64,000 nt of DNA. Origin: Stackebrandtia nassauensis DSM 44728 (GTDB lineage: Bacteria > Actinomycetota > Actinomycetes > Mycobacteriales > Micromonosporaceae). Of this stretch, positions 34,397 to 42,312 are shown one piece after another. Within the stretch, counting starts at the first letter, position 1, and every line of letters starts with the position of its first letter. Position numbers and translations under genes: made by a program. The stretch spans positions 248,001 through 312,000 of the forward strand of contig NC_013947.1 of assembly GCF_000024545.1 (NCBI RefSeq). The letters are read 5' to 3'. Below the pieces are notes generated by a model, which was given only the letters and a program-made list of their open reading frames with translations, made no database searches and was not told the origin of the DNA.

Positions 34397-35470
34397 ATGA
34401 AGAAGTCCTGGATCCGCGCGGGTGTGGCGACCGCGGCCGTCGGCACACTCGGCATCGCCACCGCGGGCCCCGCGATGGCCGAAGACAGCGAGAAGTACAA
34501 CTACGCCGGCCTGTTCGGCGCCGGAGACGGCTACACCCTCAACACCCCCGACGGCAGCAAGCTCGTCGCCAACACCACCGGCATCTACCCCGAAGAGGAC
34601 GAGGCGGGCGAGGCCCGTACCTATCGCCTGGACACCACGCCGGTGTCGGAGGACCCGGAGATCGTCTACGACAAGCACCCGTGGGCCGACACCTCGATCG
34701 GCAACCTCGGGCGGGTGAAGTGGATCGTCGACAACAGTTTCCCGACGATCGACGCGGCCACCGTCGCCGACAAGGCCGGAGCCGACCTGACCGGCGTCGC
34801 CGACCCCGACAAGGCCGCCTACACCGCCACCCAGGCCGCGATCTGGGTGCTGACCTCGGATCTGAAGCTCAACCCGGACGACCCGACCGGCGAGAACGAC
34901 GCCGTCGACGCCGCCGTCCTCGACATCACCCACTACCTCATCAACGAGAACGAGCGCATCGCCGAACCCAGTGACGCGTTCACCGTCGAGGGGAAGGCGA
35001 AATGGGACGGCAAGCGCCTGGGCCCGTTCCACTTCGACGGCGTCGACGACGAGGGCTGGGTCATGGCCCATAAGGTGGACAGCGGCCACGAGGCGGGCAA
35101 GGTCGTCGACGAGGACGGCAAGAAACTGACCCACCTCGAACCGGGCCAGAAGTTCTACGTCGATCCCAACAAGGGCATCAAGAAGCTGGTCATCGGCGGT
35201 ATCGCCACCGACTCCCCGAAGGCCGGAACCCTGATGCTGCCCCGGTACGACAAGAGCCAGCCCACCCTGATCCTGGCCGAGGACGCCGGTTACGGCGTCA
35301 CCACCAGCCGCACCGTCACGGTCGGCGGTGGCAGTGGCAGCGGTGGCGATGACATCCTCCCGGTCACCGGCATGAGCCTGACCGGCGTGATGGGCATCGG
35401 CGCCGCCCTGCTGGTCGGCGGAGCCCTGACCCTGGTCCTGCTGCGCCGCCGCGCGACCGCCGAGGTCTGA
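34397..35470 (+). CDS. LPxTG-anchored TQXA thioester-family surface protein lacking cysteine
   Basis: This 357-residue protein has a signal peptide (residues 1-28, ending PAMA), then a thioester-type domain with YTATQAAIWVLTS at 142-154 (the TQxA motif). A second beta-domain follows, then a GGGSGSGG linker, LPVTG at 321-325, a hydrophobic helix and RRR. It is thus sorted to the cell wall by sortase. Active thioester adhesins join a Cys near the start to the Gln of TQxA. This protein contains no cysteine at all, so the bond cannot form and adhesion, if any, must be non-covalent. The coding region ends before a terminator hairpin. Confidence 0.87.
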   Translation: MKKSWIRAGVATAAVGTLGIATAGPAMAEDSEKYNYAGLFGAGDGYTLNTPDGSKLVANTTGIYPEEDEAGEARTYRLDTTPVSEDPEIVYDKHPWADTSIGNLGRVKWIVDNSFPTIDAATVADKAGADLTGVADPDKAAYTATQAAIWVLTSDLKLNPDDPTGENDAVDAAVLDITHYLINENERIAEPSDAFTVEGKAKWDGKRLGPFHFDGVDDEGWVMAHKVDSGHEAGKVVDEDGKKLTHLEPGQKFYVDPNKGIKKLVIGGIATDSPKAGTLMLPRYDKSQPTLILAEDAGYGVTTSRTVTVGGGSGSGGDDILPVTGMSLTGVMGIGAALLVGGALTLVLLRRRATAEV

Positions 35471-35501
35471 CGCCCGTCCCAGCCCCTGTTCCCCGACAGA
35501 G

Positions 35502-35532
35502 GCCGCCCCCGGGATCTGGTTCCGGGGGCGGC
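35502..35532. terminator. Hairpin between convergent genes
   Basis: GCCGCCCCCGG (35502-35512) and CCGGGGGCGGC (35522-35532) form a perfect 11-bp stem with a 9-nt loop, between the surface protein gene and the convergent protease gene. It can serve both. Confidence 0.75.
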
Positions 35533-35550
35533 GCTTCGTTCACCGACCGA

Positions 35551-36444
35551 TCACACCGGTGTGGTGCTGGCGCCGGTCCACACCTCCCGCGCCTCCTCGC
35601 CGAAGTAACTCCCGGCGGCGGCCGAACCGACGCTGCCGAAGTACGTCCCGACCTGGTATCCGCTGCCACCGTCCATGTCCTGCAACCAGGCGCCGCCGCT
35701 GGCACCGCCCGACATGCCGTCGCAGTTGTCCATGAGCTGCTGGTTGTTGCCGTTGGTGTACGCCTTGCCGTTGCAGTGGAACACCGCGTCGGTGGCGCCG
35801 GGGATGCCGGTGATCTGGGCGTCGCGGTCGATCGCGTTGTTGAACGCGATCCCGCTGGAACCGACGGTGTCCTGCACCGTCCGGCCGTCCTTCTTGTTGA
35901 GGACGATGAACGCGTAGTCGAACGCGACCCCGTCGCCGCCGCTGGTCCACCCGGCCGACTTCCAGTCCCACCAGCCGTGCGGGGTGTTGCCCGAGTCGTA
36001 GTCGGGCGCGAAGCGGTAGTTGCGGCCGTTGTTCTCGAATCCACAGTGGCGCGCGGTGGCGAGGACGGACCCGTTGTCACTGGGAACCACGTTGGCCGAA
36101 CAGATGTAGTCGCCGTCGTCGGTGGTGAACAGCAGCCGCCCGATCGTGGTGTCCACAGGCGACTTGAGCTTCGGTTTCGTCCCGTCGATGACGACGGACT
36201 CGCCGTCGGGCTGGCTGTCGCCACTCGCCCTGCTGGCCTTCGGCGCGGTCACCGGCTTCGCGTTCGCGATCCGTTCCGGCGTCCAGTACTCGTCCAGATC
36301 CGTTGTCGTGTCTAGTTTCGAGGCTTTCGCTGACTGTCGTTCCGCCTCGGATGCCGGGTCAGCCGAGGCGAAACCCGCCACTCCCGCCACGGACAAACCA
36401 ACCGTGGCAAGCAAAGTGGCATAGATGAGATGCCGTTTGCGCAT
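35551..36444 (-). CDS. Secreted trypsin-like serine peptidase
   Basis: This 297-residue protein has a signal peptide (MRKRHLIYATLLATVGLSVAG..., cleavage near ASA), a propeptide-like stretch of about 80 residues, and then a chymotrypsin fold. The catalytic His lies in ATARHCGF, Asp in FDYAFIVL and Ser in GMSGGASGGAW. It resembles V8/glutamyl-endopeptidase-like secreted proteases of actinobacteria. ATG 36444 is preferred with AGGAG upstream; a start at 36489 would add 15 non-signal residues. It is convergent with the LPxTG gene. Confidence 0.88.
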   Translation of the reverse strand: MRKRHLIYATLLATVGLSVAGVAGFASADPASEAERQSAKASKLDTTTDLDEYWTPERIANAKPVTAPKASRASGDSQPDGESVVIDGTKPKLKSPVDTTIGRLLFTTDDGDYICSANVVPSDNGSVLATARHCGFENNGRNYRFAPDYDSGNTPHGWWDWKSAGWTSGGDGVAFDYAFIVLNKKDGRTVQDTVGSSGIAFNNAIDRDAQITGIPGATDAVFHCNGKAYTNGNNQQLMDNCDGMSGGASGGAWLQDMDGGSGYQVGTYFGSVGSAAAGSYFGEEAREVWTGASTTPV

Positions 36445-36505
36445 CGTAGGAGCTCCTTCGGGGTGAGTGGATATCGCATCGATACCCATCGAACAAAAAG
36501 CTTAC

Positions 36506-37435
36506 CTACTTGTTTGTAAGTGTGCTTGCCCTCGACGGCGTCAGCACCGGTCCCGTCCGGCGGGTCCACAGCCACACCACCGCCGCGATCCCGGCGACCA
36601 CGACGCTGGGCACCAGCAGCGCGACCGACCCGGCGCCCGCCGAGCGGTCGGTGTTGGTGAGGTCGGCGTGGACCACGATGGCCAGCAGGAAGGTCAGGGT
36701 GTTGAGCAGCGCGTGGATGACGATCGCGGTCTCGATGCCGCCGGTGCGCCAGGTGATGACGGCCAGGCTGACCGCGAGCGTGAAGTACCACAGGATGATC
36801 CACGGATCGGACGAACCGTGGACGGCCGTGAACGCCAGGCTCGAGACGAGGACACCCAGGACAAGCCCCAGGCGCGGCCCGCGACTCCAGCTCCCGGCGA
36901 CCCGGAAGACGAGCCCCCGCACGCCGTACTCCTCGCCCGCCGTCTGCAACGGCGTCAGCAGCAGGGTGGTGGCGAAGACGGCGACCAAGTCGGCGTTCGA
37001 CCAGTGCGTCCGCTCGGCGGGCATCGCGACGTTCAGGACCACCGTCGGAATCAGCCAGATGGGGCCGATGATCAGCAGCGCCCGCCCGAACACGTCGAGC
37101 CGGAACCGCGACAGCACCGAATGCAGCGAAGCGCCCCGCACGCCGTACAGCCACCGCTGGATGAGCATGCTCCACGGGATCAGCAGGGCCAGCGAGAACA
37201 TGGTCGCCGCGTGGAAGATCGGCGTGTAGTCGCTGCCGCCCCGGGCCGGGTTCGTCCGGCCCAGCCGCGCGTCGAGGTAACCCGCCGCCTGGGAGGCGGC
37301 GAAGGCGAACACGGCTCCACCGACGACCAGGAGCAGGATCGCCAGGATGCCGCGTCCGACGCGGCGCTTGTCGCCCGCGAGCACGCGGTGGTACTCGACG
37401 CCCGGTGGGACGGTGGGGTTGCGGGGGTGGTGCAT
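36506..37435 (-). CDS. CPBP family intramembrane metalloprotease
   Basis: This 309-residue protein with about eight helices has the CPBP (CAAX protease/Rce1-like, formerly abi) motifs: AGEEYGVRGLVFR (EExxxR), LAFTAVHG (FxxxH) and IVIHALLN. Family members cleave prenylated or membrane substrates and in bacteria are linked to bacteriocin self-immunity and signalling. Its role here is unknown. It is divergent from a TetR gene across an array of at least three operator-like repeats, so expression is probably tightly controlled. Confidence 0.88.
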   Translation of the reverse strand: MHHPRNPTVPPGVEYHRVLAGDKRRVGRGILAILLLVVGGAVFAFAASQAAGYLDARLGRTNPARGGSDYTPIFHAATMFSLALLIPWSMLIQRWLYGVRGASLHSVLSRFRLDVFGRALLIIGPIWLIPTVVLNVAMPAERTHWSNADLVAVFATTLLLTPLQTAGEEYGVRGLVFRVAGSWSRGPRLGLVLGVLVSSLAFTAVHGSSDPWIILWYFTLAVSLAVITWRTGGIETAIVIHALLNTLTFLLAIVVHADLTNTDRSAGAGSVALLVPSVVVAGIAAVVWLWTRRTGPVLTPSRASTLTNK

Positions 37436-37476
37436 GGGTGGTCCTCTCCTTGCTCGAACAGCGTTCTAACACGGTG

Positions 37477-37542
37477 TACTAGAACTGTTCGGCCGACACT
37501 AGCACGGTGTGCTAATACACTGTATTAGTACGACGTATTGCT
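37477..37542. promoter_or_regulatory. Operator array between the CPBP and tetR genes
   Basis: Repeats of the form TARYAC-N3-GTRYTA occur: TAACACGGTGTACTA (37477-37491), TAGCACGGTGTGCTA (37500-37514, perfect dyad), TAATACACTGTATTA (37513-37527, perfect dyad) and TAGTACGACGTATTG (37525-37539). They are spaced 12-23 bp and cover both promoters. Confidence 0.75.
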
Positions 37543-37563
37543 AGAGTGCGACAGGAGGTGGAG

Positions 37564-38178
37564 ATGGCGAAGCGGGACCCCGAAGGGCTCAGCACCAGGG
37601 ACAAGATCCTGTTGGCGGCCATAACGATGTTCGGCGAGGATCAGAGTGCGAGTCTGAGCGTGCGGGCGGTCGCGGCCCGGGCCCAGGTGAGCACGGGCTC
37701 GCTGCGGCACCACTTCCCGACCCAACGCGCACTTCAGGACGCGGTACTGGCCACCATCTACGACCACGTGTCCGCCGACGACCGGATCCACGACCGGTCA
37801 TCCCCGGCACGGGACCGACTGCTCGACTGCCTCCGGCAGGTGCTCGCGGCGGCCAAACCGGGCGAGCAGGCCCGCAAGGCCTGGGGCGAGATCTTCCACA
37901 GGTTCGTCGAACCCGACCCGACCGACGAGATCCGCGCGTCGTACCTGGCCATCGAACAAGAGGTGCAGCGCCGCGTCGAATACTGGCTGACGGTCCTCGG
38001 CAACGAAGGCGCGCTCCCCGACGGCGACAACACCCGCCGGGCGCGGTTCCTGGTCACCGTCCTCAACGGACTCTCCATCGAACGGGCACTGCCCGCCCAG
38101 ACCTCGATCCTGAACTCCGAGACCGAAACCCTGCGCACGGCGGTCGACTGCGTCTTCGCGCCGCTCAGCGCTGAGTAG
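37564..38178 (+). CDS. TetR family transcriptional regulator
   Basis: This 204-residue protein has the HTH STRDKILLAAITMFGEDQSASLSVRAVAARAQVSTGSLRHHFPTQRALQDAVLATIY, and a C-terminal domain that resembles TetR_C regulators with a conserved W-G-E region. ATG 37564 has AGGAGG 6 bp upstream. It lies divergent from the CPBP protease gene across the operator array, which it almost certainly binds. The 3' end overlaps the convergent hxlR gene by 14 bp. Confidence 0.9.
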   Translation: MAKRDPEGLSTRDKILLAAITMFGEDQSASLSVRAVAARAQVSTGSLRHHFPTQRALQDAVLATIYDHVSADDRIHDRSSPARDRLLDCLRQVLAAAKPGEQARKAWGEIFHRFVEPDPTDEIRASYLAIEQEVQRRVEYWLTVLGNEGALPDGDNTRRARFLVTVLNGLSIERALPAQTSILNSETETLRTAVDCVFAPLSAE

Positions 38179-38587
38179 ACGGCGGCGTTCCGCGCCGCGA
38201 CCCGTGAACCCGCTCGTCGTAGTCCCGCCGGGCCTGCTCGACCTTGTCCAGGTTGACCGACCATTCGGCGAGCGACGCGAACAGCGGCGCCAGACTCCGC
38301 CCCAGTTCGGTGATCTCGTACTCCACCCGGGGCGGGACCTCCGGGTAGTAGGCGCGCGAGACCAGGCCGTCGCGTTCCAGTTGCCGCAGCCGCTGGGTCA
38401 GCACCTTGGGCGTGATCGTGGTGATGGCGCGCTCCAGTTCGACGAAGCGCTGTCGCCCGAATTCGTTGAGGGCCCACAGGATCGGGGTGGTCCAGCGACT
38501 GAAGACGATGTCGACGACGGGGGCGATCGGGCAGGCCAGTTCCGGGTCGACGTCGATGGGCACCGGACGGGTTGTCTTGTCGCTCAC
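38165..38587 (-). CDS. HxlR family transcriptional regulator
   Basis: This 140-residue winged-helix protein has the HxlR core: CPIAPVVDIVFSRWTTPILWALNEFGRQRFVELERAITTITPKVLTQRLRQLERDGLVSRAYY, then VEYEITELGRSL. HxlR proteins often sense electrophiles or reactive aldehydes and control adjacent NAD(P)-dependent reductases. The GTG start lacks a ribosome site; AGTATT ends 6 nt before it on the minus strand, so the mRNA may be leaderless. It is divergent from an NmrA-type oxidoreductase. Confidence 0.9.
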   Translation of the reverse strand: MSDKTTRPVPIDVDPELACPIAPVVDIVFSRWTTPILWALNEFGRQRFVELERAITTITPKVLTQRLRQLERDGLVSRAYYPEVPPRVEYEITELGRSLAPLFASLAEWSVNLDKVEQARRDYDERVHGSRRGTPPSTQR

Positions 38588-38592
38588 AATCC

Positions 38593-38615
38593 CAATACTT
38601 TCCTCTAGGTACCTA
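38593..38615. promoter_or_regulatory. hxlR promoter and palindromic operator
   Basis: The perfect palindrome TAGGTACCTA (38606-38615) lies next to a -10-like box of hxlR (38593-38598 on the minus strand), in the space shared with the NmrA-type gene. It is a candidate HxlR site. Confidence 0.45.
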
Positions 38616-38676
38616 CTATCTTCTCGATGTTAGCTTCCGTCGAGTACGTATTGAACTCACCATGAGGGAGCTGACA

Positions 38677-39501
38677 ATGATCGTGGTAACCGGAGCGACG
38701 GGCAACGTCGGACGGCCGCTGGTTCGGAAACTGGCCGACGCCGGGGAACAGGTGACCGCCGTGTCGCGAAACATCGCCACCACCGATGCGCCACAAGGCG
38801 TCCGGCAGTTGCGAGCCGACATGTCCGAACCGGAGAGCCTCAAACCCGCCCTGGACGGGGCGGCGACGATATTCCTGCTGACCTCGCCGGATTTCCTGGC
38901 CAACGGCAACCTGGCCGACGTCATGGCGGTGGTGCGGGCCTCCGACGTGAAGCGGGTGGTCTTGCTGTCCTCCCAGGGTGTGGGCACGAAACGCCACCCC
39001 TCGATGCTGGAGGACGTCGTCAAGCAGTCGGGTCTTGAGTGGACGATGCTGCGGCCCGGCAACTTCGCCTCCAACGCGTTCCAGTGGGCCGCTTCGGTTC
39101 GCGAGCAGCGGACGGTCAACGCGCCGTTCGCGGACGTCGCGTTGCCCGCCGTCGACCCGGACGACATCGCCGCTGTCGCCGCCGTCGTGTCGCGCGAACG
39201 CGGCCACGGCGGCGCGATCTACACGTTGACCGGGCCGCAGCCGATCTCACCCCGGCAGCAGGCCGCCGCGATCGCTGAGGCCGTGGGGGAGCCGGTGCGG
39301 TTCGTCGAGCAGACCCGCGACGAGGCCCGCGCCCAGATGCTGGGCTACATGCCCGAACCGGTGGTGGAGGCGACGCTCGGCGTTTTGGGCACGCCCTCCG
39401 CCGAGGAACAGCGGGTCAGCCCCGACGTGGAGCGGCTGCTCGGCCGGGCCCCGCGTCCCTTCGCCGAGTGGGCGACGCGCAACGCCGCCGCCTTCACATA
39501 G
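38677..39501 (+). CDS. NmrA/SDR-a family NAD(P)-binding oxidoreductase
   Basis: This 274-residue atypical SDR has MIVVTGATGNVGRPLVRKLADAG (Rossmann GxxGxxG) and VVLLSSQGVGT, followed by LEWTMLRPGNFASNAFQWA, typical of NmrA-like and QOR2-type quinone reductases. ATG 38677 has GGGAG 7 bp upstream, which is better than the ATG at 38662. It is divergent from the HxlR regulator, whose usual targets are such reductases, so a stress-inducible quinone or aldehyde reductase is likely. The substrate is not determined. Confidence 0.87.
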   Translation: MIVVTGATGNVGRPLVRKLADAGEQVTAVSRNIATTDAPQGVRQLRADMSEPESLKPALDGAATIFLLTSPDFLANGNLADVMAVVRASDVKRVVLLSSQGVGTKRHPSMLEDVVKQSGLEWTMLRPGNFASNAFQWAASVREQRTVNAPFADVALPAVDPDDIAAVAAVVSRERGHGGAIYTLTGPQPISPRQQAAAIAEAVGEPVRFVEQTRDEARAQMLGYMPEPVVEATLGVLGTPSAEEQRVSPDVERLLGRAPRPFAEWATRNAAAFT

Positions 39502-39508
39502 ACCGCCG

Positions 39509-39901
39509 TCAGTCCTGCCGCGTCATTTCCAGCGGCGGGACGTCGGTCTCGTTGGTGTCGTCCAGGTAGATCTGGTCGGACTCGGAGTTGCGGAACTCGA
39601 CCACGAAGTGGAAGGGCGTCTTGTCGGAGCCGTCGACGTCGAACGCCGCGACCCCGTCGGTCTTGTCCGCGGTCAGCTCGCTGGTCAGCGTGGACTCCTC
39701 GCCCCAGCCGGTCAGCGTGACCTTGCCGGAGTCCTTGACCGTGAGTTCGGTACCGGCCTCCTCGTTCTGCCAGCTCCCGGTGAACTTCGCCAGGGAGGAG
39801 TCGGACTTCGAGGAATCGTCCTTGGCTTCGGGGCTGCTGCATCCGGCCAGGACGGACAGGCAGGCGGCACCGGCGAGCAAGGTTCCGGTCAACAACTTCA
39901 T
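39509..39901 (-). CDS. Small lipoprotein of unknown function
   Basis: This 130-residue protein has a clear lipoprotein signal (MKLLTGTLLAGAACLSVLAGC, lipobox LAGC), then a Ser/Asp-rich linker and a single small beta-rich domain: FTGSWQNEEAGTELTVKDSGKVTLTGWG. Such domains resemble lipocalin/META-like binding folds, but I do not recognise the family. It is anchored to the outer face of the cytoplasmic membrane. It is convergent with the NmrA-type gene, only 7 bp away. Confidence 0.75.
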   Translation of the reverse strand: MKLLTGTLLAGAACLSVLAGCSSPEAKDDSSKSDSSLAKFTGSWQNEEAGTELTVKDSGKVTLTGWGEESTLTSELTADKTDGVAAFDVDGSDKTPFHFVVEFRNSESDQIYLDDTNETDVPPLEMTRQD

Positions 39902-40019
39902 CGCGACATTCTTACCGAAGTGCTTCGGGCGTTGGGGAGCGTGGTGCGGTGGTCAATGTCACCGAGGGCCGCGGAGTCCACTGGGGATCTCACCCGGTGG
40001 GCCCCGCGGCGTGGTTACA

Positions 40020-40041
40020 TTGACGAAGCGGTGTCCGTCAA
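40020..40041. repeat. Flanking repeat of the RTX pair, copy 1
   Basis: TTGACG (40020-40025) and CGTCAA (40036-40041) enclose AAGCGGTGTC. The same block, preceded by GTGGTTACAT/GTGGTTTCAT and a CCACTGGGG stretch, recurs at 41080-41102 downstream of the other RTX gene, so the duplication included 3' flanks. Confidence 0.6.
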
Positions 40042-40073
40042 TGTCTCGTGCGAATACCGGACTCTAGTACCGA

Positions 40074-40772
40074 CTAGCAGCTGACAACCGTGTCGATCTT
40101 GTCGCGGGAGCACGAGTCCTTGGCGGGCCCGCCGTTCAGGAAATCGGGGAAGCCGTTCTTGGCGAACAGGCTGTCACGCCCCGCGCCGCCGAACAGCTGG
40201 TTCTTGCCGCCCCCGGCGACCACCACGTCGCGTCCGGCGTCGCCGCGCACGACATCGTTGCCGTTCTGCCCGTAGAGACCGTCGTTGCCGTTGCCGCCGC
40301 TGATCTTGTCGGCGTGGTTGCCCCCGTAGGCCTTGTCGTTGCCGTTGCCGCCCGAAAGGGTGTCGTTTCCATTGCCGCCGTACAGCCGGTCATTGCCGTT
40401 CTGCCCGAACAGGCGGTCGTTGCCGTTACCGCCGAACAGCCGGTCATCGCCGTTGCCGCCGTAGACCAGGTCGTTGCCGTTGCCCGCGTTGACGACGTCA
40501 TTGCCGTTACCGGCGTACACGATGTCGTTGCCGCCCTTGCCGTTGATGACGTCGTTGCCGCCGAAGCCACACAGGACGTCGTTGCCGTTGGTGCCGTTGA
40601 GCACGTCGGCGGCCGCGGTGCCGCTGATGGTGCACTGGAACGTTCCGGCCTGGCCGGAGCTGGCGTACGCGCCGTAGCCGAAAGCCAGGACACCGACGGC
40701 CGCGACGGTGGCGATCACCGCTGCGCGGACCGCGATACGCAGGCCGGAGCGCAGGGTATGGGCACTGAACAT
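40074..40772 (-). CDS. Secreted RTX beta-roll protein (copy 1)
   Basis: This 232-residue protein has an N-terminal signal region (MFSAHTLRSGLRIAVRAAVIATVAAVGVLAFG, cleavage near YASS). About 14 nonapeptide repeats of GGNGNDxLx/GGNGNDxVx type follow, an almost pure calcium-binding beta-roll, with Cys pairs at each end (FQCT...VLCG and DSCS...VVSC) that could cap the roll by disulfides. There is no catalytic domain. It may be a surface or matrix protein. It is paralogous to the gene at 41132 in sequence, promoter region and downstream flank. Confidence 0.82.
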   Translation of the reverse strand: MFSAHTLRSGLRIAVRAAVIATVAAVGVLAFGYGAYASSGQAGTFQCTISGTAAADVLNGTNGNDVLCGFGGNDVINGKGGNDIVYAGNGNDVVNAGNGNDLVYGGNGDDRLFGGNGNDRLFGQNGNDRLYGGNGNDTLSGGNGNDKAYGGNHADKISGGNGNDGLYGQNGNDVVRGDAGRDVVVAGGGKNQLFGGAGRDSLFAKNGFPDFLNGGPAKDSCSRDKIDTVVSC

Positions 40773-41028
40773 GTGGAACTCCTCTGTGATGTCGCCGGGC
40801 CGTTGTCGGGCCCGGCTGTTCCGTTTCGTTGGAGTCCCCCAGGGAACACGCCAAGGCTACATTCGGTCACCTTTAACTGACATAACGCTGCTATTCGGCC
40901 GAATACGGGGATATGTCGCCTTTGTGCAGGCAGGCACCGGGGCCGGGTAACCGCTGGGGTCGCGTCGGCCGATTACCGTCGGCGACTTCGGCTGCGGAAA
41001 CGCTGTCCCCATCTGGACACGGAGCGAA

Positions 41029-41069
41029 CCCCGGGATCCACTGGGGAGGGAAATCAGTGGATCCCGGGG
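41029..41069 (-). terminator. Terminator downstream of the second secreted RTX gene
   Basis: A perfect 15-bp inverted repeat (41029-41043 and 41055-41069, arms CCCCGGGATCCACTG/CAGTGGATCCCGGGG) with an 11-nt loop lies 60 bp past the stop at 41132. Confidence 0.75.
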
Positions 41070-41079
41070 CGTGGTTTCA

Positions 41080-41102
41080 TTGACGAAAGCGGTGTCCGTC
41101 AA
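41080..41102. repeat. Flanking repeat of the RTX pair, copy 2
   Basis: TTGACG (41080-41085) and CGTCAA (41097-41102) enclose AAAGCGGTGTC. It is the second copy of the block at 40020-40041. Confidence 0.6.
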
Positions 41103-41131
41103 CGACTCTCACGATTACCAGACTCGGATCG

Positions 41132-41752
41132 TCACTCGCAGTTCACGACGGAGTCGAAGTAGTCGAAGTAACAGGTGTCGTAGGCGGCACCGCCGTCCAC
41201 GTGGTCGATGTAGCCGTTGGCCGCGTGCAGGGTGTCGAATCCGTTGCCGCCGTACAGCCAGTTGTTGCCGTTACCGGCGACGAGGTAGTCGTCCCCGGCC
41301 TGGCCGCGGATGACGTCGTTGCCGCCCTGGCCGTAGAGCGTGTCGGCACCGTTGTTGCCATAGATCTGGTCGGCCTGGGCGCCACTGTAGACGTTGTCGG
41401 CGCCGTTGCCGCCGTAGATGACGTCGTAGCCGCCCTCGCCGTAGATGGTGTCCATGCCGCCCTGGCCGAACACCTGGTCGTCTCCGGCCCCGGCGAGGAT
41501 GATGTCGTTGCCACCGGCGCCGTAGATGACGTCGTTGCCGCCGAAGGCGCACAGGACGTCATCGCCGTTGGTGCCGAAGAGGGTGTCGGAGCTCGCCGTG
41601 CCGGAAAGGGTGCACTGCAACGACTCCGGCTCGGGGGAGCTGGCGTAGGCGCCATAGGCGGACGCGGCGACGCCGACGGCCGCGAGCGTGGCGACCAGCG
41701 AGGCGCGGGCCACGATGCGCAGGCTGGAGCGCAGGGTGGGAGGGGTGAACAT
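41132..41752 (-). CDS. Secreted RTX beta-roll protein (copy 2)
   Basis: This 206-residue paralogue of the 40074 protein has the same signal peptide layout (MFTPPTLRSSLRIVARASLVATLAAVGVAASAYGAYASS) and the same N-terminal cap LQCTLSGTASSDTLFGTNGDDVLCAFGGND. The repeats are more varied, including GGNGADNVY and GNNGADTLY, and the C-terminal pair is DTCYFD/VVNC. The repeat number is lower (about 12). The upstream 100 bp match those of copy 1 in the block before GGTCACC. No catalytic domain is visible; it probably binds calcium outside the cell. Confidence 0.82.
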   Translation of the reverse strand: MFTPPTLRSSLRIVARASLVATLAAVGVAASAYGAYASSPEPESLQCTLSGTASSDTLFGTNGDDVLCAFGGNDVIYGAGGNDIILAGAGDDQVFGQGGMDTIYGEGGYDVIYGGNGADNVYSGAQADQIYGNNGADTLYGQGGNDVIRGQAGDDYLVAGNGNNWLYGGNGFDTLHAANGYIDHVDGGAAYDTCYFDYFDSVVNCE

Positions 41753-41942
41753 GTGGAACTCCTATCTGGGGTCACCGGTCTTTTGTGGAGGCCGGTGGTA
41801 CTTGTTCGGTGGAGTTCCCCGGGGAACACCTGAAGACTACAACCGGTCACCTTTGACACACGGAACGCTTGCCGGACAGGGAAAACCGGACATTTCTGGG
41901 CATTGCGCAGGCGAAAACGCCGGACTGGTAACGGACAAAACG

Positions 41943-41972
41943 TTGTCAAGTGATTACAGATAGAAGTATCTA
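41943..41972 (+). promoter_or_regulatory. Candidate promoter for the riboswitch transcript
   Basis: TTGTCA (41943-41948) is followed after 17-18 bp by GTATCT/TATCTA (41966-41972), in an AT-rich patch 110 bp before the riboswitch. It is the best-looking promoter for the thioesterase-LysE unit. Confidence 0.4.
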
Positions 41973-42084
41973 ATCTGATCAATGTGGATTGAGTGATTCG
42001 CTGAATGCCGCCGCCCGCGTCGGTGTCCAAACTCACCGTGAGTTCGCGCTGTCGTTTCGCGCCTCCGGACATAGCATGATCGCG

Positions 42085-42262
42085 GCGCTGGTTCGCCCGG
42101 TCAACCCGGGCGTCGTAAGAGGGAACCCGGCGGGAATCCGGGACTGCCCCGCAGCGGTGAGCGGGAACGACCGCCGTCAACAGCACTGGGCCAACAGCCT
42201 GGGAAGCGACGGCCAGTAGGCATGTGGAGGCTGCCCGCGAGTCCGAAGACCTGCCCGTGCCC
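42085..42262 (+). promoter_or_regulatory. Cobalamin riboswitch
   Basis: Conserved B12-riboswitch blocks appear in order: AAGAGGGAA (42117-42125), CCGG-GGGAATCCGGG (42128-42142), CTGCCCCGC (42144-42152), GGCCAACAGCCTGGGAAGCGAC-type J/P6 region and GGCCAGTAGG (42211-42220), and the 3' block GCCCGCGAGTCCGAAGACCTGCC (42233-42255). The element binds adenosylcobalamin or methylcobalamin and usually represses the gene downstream. The next gene is an acyl-CoA thioesterase at 42313, not a cobalamin transporter or synthase. A short hairpin, GCGCG-AA-CGCGC (42266-42277), lies between. Confidence 0.92.
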
Positions 42263-42312
42263 CGTGCGCGAACGCGCGCGGTGGTCGTCGTTCTCGAGGG
42301 AAGGAACGCGAA

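Noticed and set aside
40260-40600. Repeat-rich DNA that could be a tandem-repeat locus
   Set aside because: It is the coding region of GGNGND nonapeptides in a secreted RTX protein with signal peptide and cap cysteines.
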